Below are positions 18,337 to 28,700 of a stretch of 37,005 nt of DNA, in pieces. Position 1 is the stretch's first letter. Every line of letters starts with the position of its first letter. The notes under the pieces are model-generated. The model was not told the origin of the DNA, did not search any database, and saw only the letters and a list, made by a program, of their open reading frames with translations. The translations under genes were made by a program, and so were the position numbers. The stretch comes from Isotricha intestinalis (lineage: Eukaryota > Ciliophora > Litostomatea > Vestibuliferida > Isotrichidae), in contig JAJJLU010000495.1 in NCBI GenBank assembly GCA_023807065.1, forward strand, positions 1-37,005, written 5' to 3'.

Positions 18337-19539
18337 TTATTCAAAAAATAACATATCATCTTCATCTTTATTTTCGTTATTTTCATCTACAAAAACAATC
18401 ATTTTCATTTCTAGTATTTGGGCATATTCTATTAAATCTTTAGATAATTCAATATAGTTATCTTGTTTAACCCAAAATTTAAAATTTGTTTCATTATCTT
18501 CAACACAATTATCATAAATATTATTCAAATTAAAAATATTCTGATAAACTTTCATTTCAAATAAAGGAAAAGAATCAGAAACCTCTTTAAATATATTTAA
18601 ATTATCTTTATTAATATTAATGAACTCTAATTTAACATGATAAATTCCTTCTTCCTTTTTTCCCTTTAATCTTGTTAAAGCAATTCCTATTTCATTATTA
18701 ATAACAAAAATACTTATTTCAAAAGTTACTCCATAAATCGTAAATTTTTTTCTTAATAATTCTGTATTTTCAGTATAATTCTCAGAATTAATTTCAAAAG
18801 TTATATTTTCTCCTTTATATTCTGGTTGAATTAAACTTGGATATTTTTTTAATATATTTAATTTTAATAACTCTTTTTCATTATATATTGTTATTTGATT
18901 TATTGATATTTCTTCTCCTTTAGATATATTATCATAATATTTTTCTATTAATTCCTTTTTATTTGAATTGATTATTTCTTCTATTTTTTTATTTTTTTCT
19001 ATGTAAAATCTTATTTTTTTCATTAAATCTTTTCTATAAGAAATTAAATCATTATATGTTTGTTTAATATTATTTAAAAATTTTTCTTTTATATTATCTA
19101 TTAATTTAATTTGTTCTTCTTTATAAATTTCAAGTTGATTTAATTTCTCTTCAACAATTAATAAATTTTTTTCCAAATCTTCAGAAATAAATCGGTTTTG
19201 TCTTTCAATTTCTTGTTTTAAATTTTTAATAACATTATCATAATTATCTTTATTTTGATTAACAATTTTTGAAATATCTTCAATTAAATGAACTCTTATA
19301 TTTTTTTCCTTTGAAATTAATCCTCTACAAAAAGGGCAAGTTTGATTTTTTTCAGCACAGATCTATCAAATAAATAATATATAATAAAATTTATTTCTAA
19401 AATATACATCATAACATTTTTTACAAATTAATATGTTACAAGAAGGACATAAAGCACTTGTTTCAATTGTACAAAAGCAAATTGGACATTGAATTAATAT
19501 TTTAATTGAATTAAATAATTGAGAATAATTATCTTCCAT
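18337..19539 (-). CDS. RING / coiled-coil / MATH-like protein (spliced, TRIM37/TRAF-like)
   Basis: Exon 1 is 19539..19408 (44 codons) and exon 2 is 19362..18337, giving 385 residues. Without splicing, the frame meets TGA TAG and the RING is cut in two. Spliced, the N-terminus forms a complete RING finger: CPICF, CPSC, CKKC and CPFC, with CYD-ICAE across the junction. Helical coiled-coil sequence follows to about residue 190. A beta-rich C-terminal part includes LLRKKFTIYGVTFEISIFV and VKLEFINI, resembling a MATH domain. RING plus coiled coil plus MATH is the plan of TRAF and TRIM37 E3 ligases, which bind substrate through MATH. The RING is secure; the MATH call is a pattern judgement. Confidence 0.82.
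19363..19407 (-). other. 45-base spliceosomal intron inside the RING domain
   Basis: The minus strand reads GTATATTTTAG at the donor side and ends TTTGATAG. Its length is a multiple of three, but it holds in-frame TGA and TAG, so an unspliced transcript would terminate. Removal joins CKKCYD to ICAEKNQTCPFC and completes the RING. Confidence 0.85.
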
Positions 19540-19577
19540 TTTATAAAAAAATAAAAAATCGTTTTTTAAATTATTAT

Positions 19578-21074
19578 TTATTTAGTTTTTATATAAACAT
19601 AACATGAAAATTTTTCATTTCCAGTTGAATTCATTTGAAAATTTCCAATTTTTACAAAATGAGTTAGACCACTTTTTTTGGTTTGATGTTCATTACTATA
19701 CCAAGCTAAAACTTTCCAATTAGTTTTATTTAATATTTTTGATATTTTTTTTCTACAAGCATCGCCCATTAATTTATTATATGAATATATATGTGTAAAA
19801 TGTTCTGAATTTGGTATTTTATCTATATTATTTTTATCAAATACATTTTCATCAAAAAATTTATATGAATCATATTTTGTTGCATCTTTACACAGAAAAC
19901 TACATAAATTATAAAAATTTGGATTAAAGTTTACACATGAAAATTTATTTAAGATATGATGTAAAAAAGATTCTTTTTCATTTTTTTCACTTTTTTCTTC
20001 TTTTTTTTCTTCTATTATTCTCTTTTTTGTTATTTTTGTTATGTTATTTATAAATAACATTAAATCTAATATATATTTATTTTCTAAATCAGAACAATGA
20101 TTTATTACTTCATATATTGGAATATATGATGTATTATTTTCTAATAAATCAGAATATAAATTATGGATTAGTATTTTACTGAAATTATTTGTTAATTTTT
20201 GATTTGATATTATTGTAATTCTTGTTATGTCTAAAAATTGTTTTCCAAATTTTATATTTAATTCATCTGGACATAAAATAGAAATACATTCATTAAAATC
20301 TTTTTCTTTATTATTAAATAATATATTATAATCAATAATATTATCAATTGAATAAATATAATTTAAATTTTGTAATTTTTTAATTTTTAATATATATTCA
20401 TTAAACCAATCAAACCTAAATTTAATTAATTTATTATTATTAAAAGAAAAATCCAAAACAATTTTTTTATTTAAAATCTTCTTATTTCCAATACAATTAA
20501 AACAAATATTATTATTAAAAAAATTAAAATAATTCTCATTATTACAATTATTACCGTTATGAATATTATCACAATTATTAAACTCATCATCAAATAATTC
20601 TTTTTGTTGATTGTCACAATTTAAATTAAAAAAATCTTTGTCACTTAAAAATTCATAATAAAAATCTTTACAAAACTCAACTCTAGCGGGAACAACTTCA
20701 ATACCTTGGCTTTTACATCCAATTTGAAAAGCACAATGATATATCGGTTTACCAAATCCACTTCCAATGTCTAAAAAATAACTATCTTTATTTATATTAT
20801 AACTATCATATTTTAATTTTTTTTTATTTATTTTCATATCTTCAATTATTTCATCAATATTAGAAAATAAATTATATAATTGAGTCATTGATGATAATGA
20901 TATTTCACCATATCCTATTTGAGTTGTTTTTATATTAAAAAATTTTTCTTCTTCATCGAATTTTTTTGTTCTTTTTCCTGTAATATGATTTCTATGTGAC
21001 CATAAAAGATTTGATGATTTATTTATTTGTTTATATAATTTTCGAAGATAAGTTTTAAATAATGAGTTGTCCAT
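19578..21074 (-). CDS. DOT1-like SAM-dependent methyltransferase
   Basis: 498 residues. Residues 52-66 (QIGYGEISLSSMTQL) match the YGE motif that precedes the SAM pocket of DOT1. Motif I is FLDIGSGFGKP at 101-110, and the acidic residue after the next strand is Glu126 in QGIEVVPAR. Near the C-terminus, THIYSYNKLMGDACRKKISKIL (from 427) fits the later strand-helix of the Rossmann fold. DOT1 enzymes methylate Lys79 of histone H3 and are the non-SET lysine methyltransferases. A long Asn-rich insertion of roughly 200 residues separates the two halves, and the DOT1 NNF substrate motif is replaced by HIYSYN. The methyltransferase fold is firm; histone specificity is uncertain. Confidence 0.8.
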   Translation of the reverse strand: MDNSLFKTYLRKLYKQINKSSNLLWSHRNHITGKRTKKFDEEEKFFNIKTTQIGYGEISLSSMTQLYNLFSNIDEIIEDMKINKKKLKYDSYNINKDSYFLDIGSGFGKPIYHCAFQIGCKSQGIEVVPARVEFCKDFYYEFLSDKDFFNLNCDNQQKELFDDEFNNCDNIHNGNNCNNENYFNFFNNNICFNCIGNKKILNKKIVLDFSFNNNKLIKFRFDWFNEYILKIKKLQNLNYIYSIDNIIDYNILFNNKEKDFNECISILCPDELNIKFGKQFLDITRITIISNQKLTNNFSKILIHNLYSDLLENNTSYIPIYEVINHCSDLENKYILDLMLFINNITKITKKRIIEEKKEEKSEKNEKESFLHHILNKFSCVNFNPNFYNLCSFLCKDATKYDSYKFFDENVFDKNNIDKIPNSEHFTHIYSYNKLMGDACRKKISKILNKTNWKVLAWYSNEHQTKKSGLTHFVKIGNFQMNSTGNEKFSCYVYIKTK

Positions 21075-21260
21075 TTATTTTAATATATTATATTTATAAT
21101 TATTTAATATATGAAATTTTTTATTGTTTTATTAGAATAATATTTTATAAATGAAGAAATTAGGTTATTTTTTTATTATTTTTTTTAAATATTATTTTTT
21201 ATTTTTTTTTATTGATTTTTTATTGTTTTTAATATTTATTTATTAATTATTTTTTTCACA

Positions 21261-24200
21261 TTATTTTTTCTTAATATTTATTATGTTTATATCATTGTTA
21301 TTATTATTTATTATTTGACTTAAATTTAATTCAGGAAATAAATCATTAATCTCAGGATGTTCATTAGCGAAATTAATTTGATTAATCAAAAACATTTTTT
21401 TAATTTTTCCATTAACTTCTTTTTCATATAAATTATTTATCTCTCTTAATGAATTACTTTTACTATTAAATTTACATAAATTTAAAACATCACAAAATTC
21501 TTCAACAGACTTAAATTCTTTATCTTCATATTTAAAATCTTTTAAAATTTCTATTAAATATTCTTCTTCTAAAGGAGAACCTTCTTTTACATTTCTTTTA
21601 TTTTTTTTGTTTTTAGTTTTTTTACTAAATTTAGAAAATTTAGAAGAAGAACTTTTTTTTGATTTTCCGCTTCTAATACTTCCTGAATCAGAAACATTAT
21701 CTTCTTCATTTTCATTTTTATTTATATCTATTATAAAAAGTTCAGGATGTTCTTTTTTTAATTGTTGAACAATTTCTAATCTTGTTGATTTTTCTTTGAA
21801 AAAATTATAATTTTTTTGTAAATTATTATATAATAAATCATAAGTTAAATTTAAATCATCATATAATTTTTTTAATAATTCTGATGAATTTGAAGAATAT
21901 TTTTCATTATCTTTAATTATTCTCATTAAATTTATTGTACTGAAATATGCATTTGTATACATTTTATTTGATATCATTCCTTCTATTAATTTAATTGAAA
22001 TATTAGAAAATTCTTCAGGAGTAAATTTTTCCCATTGTTTATTATTTATTAAATATAAGTAAATTTTATCTAATTCTTGATTTAATTTTTTCAATTTGCA
22101 ATCATTAGTTAAATTCAATATAATATTATATAAATCGGATTCTAATTTAATATCATTATTATTAGTAATTAATAAACTAATAACTTCATTTACTTTTCCT
22201 AAAGTTAAATAACATTTAATTGCTTTATTGTAATTTCTACTTCTAACAAAGCAAATAGAAGCTTTTAAATAATTTTTTTCACTTTCATAATAATCTCCTT
22301 TTGCTTCATAAATTTGAGAGTATAATATTTCATTAATAGGTTGATTAAACAAAGATAAACCTAAATCAAATAATTTATTATTTTTAATCAATTCCAAACA
22401 TTTATTAAAATATTTATCACCTCCTTTACTTAATTCAATTAAAGCATCAGAATAAAATTTTTGATCTAAATTAATTTGATATTTCATTAATATAGGATCT
22501 TCCTTTTTAATTTCTTCTAATTTATTTAAATAAGATAAATATTCTTTTGGATCCTTTTGAGTATGTTTAGCACACATAATGACTAATTCAAAATCATAAG
22601 TTTTTAAAGCAAAATCAAATAATGTATTTGCATTAACAATCCAACATAAAAATTCAAGTGCTTTATCTGCTTTTTTATCCCCTTCAATTTTTAACTTTTG
22701 AACTAATTTCAATGAATCTAAATATAAGGGAGGATTTTGTTTTATTAATGTTATTAAAATTGATGTTATATAATCATCATTTTTTTTTTCTTGAAGTATT
22801 TTTCTTATTTCTGTACAGATTTTATTTACTTTTTCATTATCATTTCCCTTTTTTTTGTCATTGAATAAAATCTGGTATTCTTCACATTTTTCGTTATTTA
22901 AACTATTTATAAATAAATTTATATATTCTGGTTTATTCACTTTTTCAATGAAAATACTTAAATTTTGCATAAAGAAAATTGGATTTAAATCATAAATAAA
23001 ATTTAAATTAATTTTATTTTTTCTACATAAAGAAAAAGCTTCATCATATACTTTATTTAAAACTAATTTTTTTATTTGATCTAATATAATTAATCTAGGA
23101 GATATTGTTTCTAAATTACCTCTTGGCATTTGTAAAATAACTTTAATATTACTACAAGTAACAATTGAGCTTCCTCTTTCTAATGTTCTCATATTAAAAT
23201 CTTTATAATTTAAATTTTGATTATATAAATTCGCATTTAATTTATCTTTTAAATTATCTATGTTTAAATCAATAAAATGAAGAGTTGAATAAGGACTTGA
23301 ACTCATTTGAGTAAATAAAATAAAATGTTTAAATATAATATATGAATTTATATCATTTGCTAATAAATTTCCATTTTGGTAAAAGTGATTATTATGAGTT
23401 AAATAAAATATTATTTCTTTTTTTTTATATGATAAAGTTGATGAGATGTATAATATTCTTTCATTTTTATTATTATGTGTAATATTTAAAATTGTATCAT
23501 AATTAAATTTTGATAATTCTAAGGTATTAACATCAAAATTTAAATAAGTAAATATATATTCATTTGTATTTGTTTCAATTGCAGTATAATAAAAGAATAT
23601 TTTATCTTCTTCTAAATTTGAATTTTCTTTTTTTAATTGGAAGTCTTCTAATAAATCTAATCCTATTTTTGGTTTTTTTTCTTCCTCTTTTTTCTCTTCA
23701 TTTAATGTAGTATTTTTTGATAAAATATTATTTTCATCAAAATATTCTTTTTCATAACTTTCATCAAATTTAACACTATTAAATATTATTCCTGTATTAT
23801 AACCTTGTAATTTACATTCTTGAATAAAAATACTTTTTTCTTCTTTAAATTTTTCTATTGATTTATTTTCATTATAATTAATAGAATAACCAATAAATAT
23901 TAAATTTTCATTTTCAATTTCTCCTTCTATTATAGTATTAATAATAATAACACCTATATTTTTTTTATACAAAGGAACAAAAATACATTTTTTAATCGTT
24001 TCAATATTTAAATCATAATCAAAAGTTAAAGAAATAAATAAATCAAATTTTCGAATTTCACTTTTATAAACATTAATAACTTTATTATTTAAAGAAAAGA
24101 AAAAGTTTTTGAACCAAAAATTTTTCTTTCCTATATTTGAATCAATATTAATAAGAGATAAAGGAGGAGGAATATTAATTAATCCTAAAGGCGTATATCT

Positions 24201-25403
24201 AATAAAAGTATTATTATTAACAACACAAATTTCTCCATTATTATTTGTAAAATTATTTCCATAATAAAGTGATGAAGTATATTCCCATTCAAAGTTTAAA
24301 ATTTCAAAGTTTTTATTATCATATAATATAAATATTTGATTACTAACAAAATCAGAAAATTTAGAATTGATAATTTTTTCTGTTTTACAAATTTCATATT
24401 TTAAGGTCCATTCATAATTTGATCTATGATAAATTTGAATATAATACTTATTATCAACTTCAAAAATATAAAGAATCATTGGGCTATCAAAATTCCAATT
24501 TAAAACAATTGGATTAATATCTTTATCTTTACAATTATTATTTAAAAGAATTTTAAATTCCCCATGAACTAAGCAATTTTTTTCAGAAAATATTATTTTC
24601 TTATTTAATTTATCATAAAAAGCAATAAGACTACCAGAAGGCATAAAAGCAATTAAATTACATAAATAATTTAATGGACTTTCAGCTACACTAAAAACAA
24701 TTTTATTATCTGCTCGTGAAGGCCCTTTAATTATATTTAATTTGTTATCTCTCACCAAACATTTATATCCATTATTTATTTTATATATTACTCCAAATAA
24801 ATCACCATTTGATTTAAAAGATATTTTGGCTTCTTCACATATATTGTTATCTTTTGATATATCACTTAAATCTCCATCATCTAAATTACTTTCATTTATT
24901 TTTGAAAGAGAATCATATGATAATATTATTAATTTAAAATTAGATAATACTAATACTATTATTTCTTGATTTGGAGAATTTTCCATTGATATTATTTTAA
25001 TGTTTGGTTCTTCTATTATTTTTTTGATTTGAGAATTATATGAATTTATATTTATTGTTATTAATTCACCTGTTTTTAAACATATTATTATACTTTCTAT
25101 TTCTGATTTATATATTAAATAAATAAAAGGATTTTGTTTATTATCTATTTCTGACATTATATTCATTAATAAATCTGAATTATTTGATAATGTTTCTTCT
25201 AATTCTATTTCTTTTTCTAATTTTGATTTTGAATGTGATTTATAAGAAAAAATATATATTTTCATATCTGTACATATTAATATTAAATAATTGTTTATTT
25301 CATCAAAGACTGATATTATTATCTTTGTATTTTTATCTTTTAAAGAATTTGATATTAAAGACAAATTTTCATTATGAATTTGGTTTAGAATTAAATTCCT
25401 CAT
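21261..25403 (-). CDS. ELP1: Elongator complex subunit ELP1 (IKI3/IKAP)
   Basis: 1380 residues, close to human (1332) and yeast (1349) ELP1. It begins MRNL like animal ELP1. The N-terminal half is beta-propeller sequence and the second half is helical TPR-like repeats. Near the C-terminus a Ser/Lys-rich basic stretch (about 1235-1272, the tRNA-binding region of the family) leads into KEGSPLEEEYL, nearly identical to the diagnostic segment of ELP1. ELP1 is the dimeric scaffold of Elongator, which adds 5-carboxymethyl groups to wobble uridines of cytosolic tRNAs. It is the largest gene in the window and has no introns. Acidic and Asn-rich inserts account for the extra length. Confidence 0.95.
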   Translation of the reverse strand: MRNLILNQIHNENLSLISNSLKDKNTKIIISVFDEINNYLILICTDMKIYIFSYKSHSKSKLEKEIELEETLSNNSDLLMNIMSEIDNKQNPFIYLIYKSEIESIIICLKTGELITININSYNSQIKKIIEEPNIKIISMENSPNQEIIVLVLSNFKLIILSYDSLSKINESNLDDGDLSDISKDNNICEEAKISFKSNGDLFGVIYKINNGYKCLVRDNKLNIIKGPSRADNKIVFSVAESPLNYLCNLIAFMPSGSLIAFYDKLNKKIIFSEKNCLVHGEFKILLNNNCKDKDINPIVLNWNFDSPMILYIFEVDNKYYIQIYHRSNYEWTLKYEICKTEKIINSKFSDFVSNQIFILYDNKNFEILNFEWEYTSSLYYGNNFTNNNGEICVVNNNTFIRYTPLGLINIPPPLSLINIDSNIGKKNFWFKNFFFSLNNKVINVYKSEIRKFDLFISLTFDYDLNIETIKKCIFVPLYKKNIGVIIINTIIEGEIENENLIFIGYSINYNENKSIEKFKEEKSIFIQECKLQGYNTGIIFNSVKFDESYEKEYFDENNILSKNTTLNEEKKEEEKKPKIGLDLLEDFQLKKENSNLEEDKIFFYYTAIETNTNEYIFTYLNFDVNTLELSKFNYDTILNITHNNKNERILYISSTLSYKKKEIIFYLTHNNHFYQNGNLLANDINSYIIFKHFILFTQMSSSPYSTLHFIDLNIDNLKDKLNANLYNQNLNYKDFNMRTLERGSSIVTCSNIKVILQMPRGNLETISPRLIILDQIKKLVLNKVYDEAFSLCRKNKINLNFIYDLNPIFFMQNLSIFIEKVNKPEYINLFINSLNNEKCEEYQILFNDKKKGNDNEKVNKICTEIRKILQEKKNDDYITSILITLIKQNPPLYLDSLKLVQKLKIEGDKKADKALEFLCWIVNANTLFDFALKTYDFELVIMCAKHTQKDPKEYLSYLNKLEEIKKEDPILMKYQINLDQKFYSDALIELSKGGDKYFNKCLELIKNNKLFDLGLSLFNQPINEILYSQIYEAKGDYYESEKNYLKASICFVRSRNYNKAIKCYLTLGKVNEVISLLITNNNDIKLESDLYNIILNLTNDCKLKKLNQELDKIYLYLINNKQWEKFTPEEFSNISIKLIEGMISNKMYTNAYFSTINLMRIIKDNEKYSSNSSELLKKLYDDLNLTYDLLYNNLQKNYNFFKEKSTRLEIVQQLKKEHPELFIIDINKNENEEDNVSDSGSIRSGKSKKSSSSKFSKFSKKTKNKKNKRNVKEGSPLEEEYLIEILKDFKYEDKEFKSVEEFCDVLNLCKFNSKSNSLREINNLYEKEVNGKIKKMFLINQINFANEHPEINDLFPELNLSQIINNNNNDINIINIKKK

Positions 25404-25814
25404 TAAAATATAATATTAATTATTATTTAAATGATAAATTCATTTAATTAATTTTTGAACAAATAAATCTTTTAGAGAATAATTTTTTTAACTTATTTAA
25501 AATGATAATTATTTAAAATAGAAATTTAAAAAAACATTCCTAAAATATAAATAAAAAAAACAATATCAAAAGTATTTTTTGATTATTTTTCAATATTCTC
25601 CAAAAAGCTTTAATTAAACTAATTTCAATATCAATGTTATCATTTTTTTATTGAATGTTAAAATTATATCATTTATAGTATTTTCATGGTTAAATAATTA
25701 ACATGAATAAAATCAATATCTTTAGTCTTTTTTCCCCTTTCAAAAATATGAATAAATAATTAAATTGAGAATGAAGAATAATTTTTAATTTGTAATTTCT
25801 CAATGTAATTTTTT

Positions 25815-27257
25815 TAGTTTAACTTAGTAAAATTTCAAAATCATCAGTTAAATTTTAAGCAATGAAGTATAATCATCAAATTCATTTTCATTACACTCTT
25901 TTCCTACAATATATTTGTTGTCTTTTTCTTTAATTAAATGAAAAGGTTTATCTTCAATAATTTCATTTAAATTTTTATTTATAAATTAGATTGTCATAAA
26001 TATAATAAACTATCATTGTGTGGTTTGTAAAATTTATCTTCAATTTCATTTGGAAATTAAAAACTTTGAAAATCTAATTTTTTGAATTTTCTATTGAATA
26101 AATAACCAAGAATGAGTAATTAAATCATTTTTTTATAGATTGAATTTTTTATTCATAGTATGTGTATCTATTCTTATTCATAACATAAATCTCTAAAAGG
26201 ATTTCTTTTTTTATATTAATATATTTTAATTGAATTATTCTTTTATTAAAGTTGGTTTTTATATTTTTTATTATTCTTAACATATTTTGTTTTTTTTCCT
26301 TTTTTAACTACTTATTTGGTATATTTTATTAATCTTTTTATATTTGATAATATTATATCATTACTTGTTGTTCTTAATTTGTTTGATAAATTTAATAATT
26401 CATTTAAATTAGTAAATAATTCAAAATTATGATTACAGTCATATACCAAATTTGAGATAAATAAACTTTCTTTTAAATGATTGAAAGCTTTATAATTTTT
26501 CATCTAATTATTTATCAATTAAAAAAATTATTTTTTATTATATCACAGAAATATTATAAATAATATCAATATTATATAATATAAACCTTGTTTCTGATTA
26601 AAAATTTTTTTTCCTTTTATTAAATTATATATTAAAGGAAAGTGTATCTCATTATGAAATGTATTATATCAATATATAAAAACTATATATCTGAAAAATA
26701 AAGCAAAGAGTCTATTTTTTATCCTGTTTATTTTTAAATAAAGAAATATTTGTTTCTTCATTTTTAATTATTGAAATGAAATATCGAATGTTATATATTT
26801 TATTAAATTAAGACAATAAATTTAATAGGAAATGTAGTTAAATATTTTCTTAAATGATTATCATTTTTTTTTAATAATAATATTATATTTCTCACCGTTA
26901 AATCATTATAATCTAAATTCTTAAAGGTTTTTCTTATAAAGGAAATATAGAATAATTGGATTATAAAAAACAATGAATATATTAATTTTCAAACAAGATG
27001 ATTTCATAAAATGTAATTGATAATTAAAAAATCAATAATTTCCTTCATTTTCAAAAAGAAAAATAACATTAATAATTTTAAATGAATAAAAATAAAAACT
27101 AAACAAATAAAACAAATAGATTTCATTAAATTATAATTAATATAGTTTTTCATAAAAGATATTAATGTTTGATAAGTGAAAATACTTCTTCTTCAAAAAA
27201 AATATTAAAATAATAATTTATATTGTTTCTATCTAAATTTATAAATATCCTTTGGTT
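25815..27257 (-). pseudogene. Decayed coding remnants in a 2-kb gene-free block
   Basis: Between 25404 and 27400 no intact gene of normal size exists. The minus strand holds a series of protein-like open runs broken by stops and frame changes: 27257..27162, 26988..26803 (61 codons), 26807..26712, 26503..26312 (63 codons from ATG), and 25985..25848 (45 codons, e.g. EDKPFHLIKEKDNKYIVGKE), the last preceded by PNEIEDKFYKPHND in a shifted frame. The residues are balanced and charged rather than the Ile/Lys/Asn/Phe noise of AT-rich spacer, and all are on one strand. The best reading is one or more old genes under mutation. No family is recognisable. Chance open runs of this length are possible in such AT-rich DNA, so confidence is moderate. 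Confidence 0.5.
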
Positions 27258-27400
27258 TTACCTAAAATTGTTTATAAATCTTTAATATTTTTTATATAAT
27301 TTAAATCTTCAAATTTTTAAATTGTTCTAAAATAGTTGAAAATTATTTGACAGACATTTTACTATAAATATTTATAAAAAATAAAATATTAATTAATTAT

Positions 27401-27979
27401 TCAATCTTTAAAAATTTTAAAATCTTTATCTTCATAATTAACTTTAGTATATTTATCTTTTTCTTTATTTAATTCAAAATCCTGATCACTTAAACTTATT
27501 TTAAAACAATAAATAGTCCAATTTAAATAAATTAAAAAAGAAATTGAAACTAGTTCAAAAAAAAACATAGCTAAGTGAACTTGATAATCTTCAGGTTTTG
27601 GATAAGATAAACTTAAAAGAAAATATAATCCAACACAAATACAACTATAACTTATTATAATTTGAAATATTTTCAAAGAAATTGTGACATAACTATAATT
27701 TAAATATATTATACTTGCCAAAAGATAAATTGATGATATTAAATATAATATACTTTTGAAAAATGAAAATAACATAAATGAAAAAAACATTTGATAAATA
27801 CCTTCTATGAAATTGATTATTGCAAAAAGAAATAAAAAAAAAATTGTTATTTTTATACCATTTTTTAAATCAAAACATATAAAAAATAAAGATGAAATTT
27901 TTTTAGGATGGAAAAAATAAATAAATGGCTCTTTTAGTTTTTTATTATCATTTTCATTAAATGTTTCTTTTTCTTTCAT
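27401..27979 (-). CDS. Four-TM membrane protein of unknown function
   Basis: 192 residues starting from the first ATG at 27979; the frame is open two codons further upstream but only to a TTG. Charged N-terminal 40 residues are followed by four hydrophobic segments (about 43-65, 70-95, 100-128, 133-158 in this numbering), then a short charged cytosolic tail ending FKIFKD. It ends in TGA. The topology suggests both ends are cytosolic. I recognise no family. It sits alone inside a decayed, gene-poor region, so it could be a survivor or a recent arrival. Expression is unproven. Confidence 0.65.
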   Translation of the reverse strand: MKEKETFNENDNKKLKEPFIYFFHPKKISSLFFICFDLKNGIKITIFFLFLFAIINFIEGIYQMFFSFMLFSFFKSILYLISSIYLLASIIYLNYSYVTISLKIFQIIISYSCICVGLYFLLSLSYPKPEDYQVHLAMFFFELVSISFLIYLNWTIYCFKISLSDQDFELNKEKDKYTKVNYEDKDFKIFKD

Positions 27980-28103
27980 TATCAATTTTTATTTAAAAAT
28001 TATCTAAAAATTAAAATATTTTAATTAAATAAATAATAAAAATTAAAAATAGTCATTAATACTATAATAAACTTCTAGAATAATAAATACATATAAATTA
28101 CTT

Positions 28104-28325
28104 CTATTTTTCTCCAAAATTATCTAATATATATTTTATTTCCTGAAAATTCAGAATTATTTTATTTCTAAATTTATTCAAAAAAAAATAATATTTTGTC
28201 TTTTTAAAGGTTAATGTTAAAAATTCATAAGAAAAAAAATGATTGAAAATATTGGTATTTTCTCTCATTATAATTTTTGGCTTCTTTTTTTTTTTGGAAA
28301 AAGAATATCCATTAATTTTGACCAT
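28104..28325 (-). pseudogene. Short open frame, probably a gene remnant
   Basis: 73 codons from ATG (starts MVKINGYSFS). The same frame continues upstream of the ATG through one TAA into another protein-like run (DQLSQNSSLTVVLMK), which suggests a larger gene broken by a stop rather than a true 73-residue protein. The composition is Lys/Phe/Ile-rich. No domain is recognised. Confidence 0.35.
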
Positions 28326-28700
28326 TTCCCCTTATTTCATCAAGACTACAGTAAGTGAGGAGTTTTGACTCAATTGATCATTAATTGTTAATCATTTCTT
28401 TTCTATCTTATCTTTTAATATTTTAATTAAAAACTTTTAAAATTCTATATTTAATAATTCAAATTTATATTTTCCGTCAAATTTTTTTTTAGAATTATAT
28501 TCATATTATGATATTTAAAAACTTAAACAACTTTTCTTTTTCTAATTTTTTGAAAAAATGAATAAATATTAAAAATATTTAATTAATTCCATATCCTTTT
28601 AATTGATTATAACCTGATCAAAGAAGAATATTTATTTGTTTTAAGAGGAAATTAAAAATTCAATATACTTTATTTTTTTATTTATTTTAATTAATTGTTT
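28326..28700. other. Gene-poor spacer with possible coding remnants
   Basis: No intact gene. On the minus strand near 28510-28640 a broken run including SGYNQLKGYGIN and, after a TAA, FFKKLEKEKLFKFL looks protein-like. Around 28340-28370 base composition is less AT-rich than its surroundings. No tRNA fold was found. Confidence 0.35.

Noticed and set aside
19578..21074. MT-A70 type adenine methyltransferase for the 19578..21074 gene
   Set aside because: No DPPW catalytic motif is present; YGE and DIGSGFGK fit the DOT1-like group better.
22658..25447. Open frames on the plus strand within ELP1
   Set aside because: They overlap a near full-length, conserved ELP1 on the other strand and are hydrophobic shadows.
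26250..26311. Reading TAA as Gln to extend the 63-codon frame at 26503..26312
   Set aside because: All confident genes stop cleanly at TAA, so stop reassignment is not supported; decay explains the interruptions better.
28340..28375. Less AT-rich patch as a possible small RNA gene
   Set aside because: No tRNA cloverleaf, no convincing hairpin and no snRNA motif could be drawn from it.
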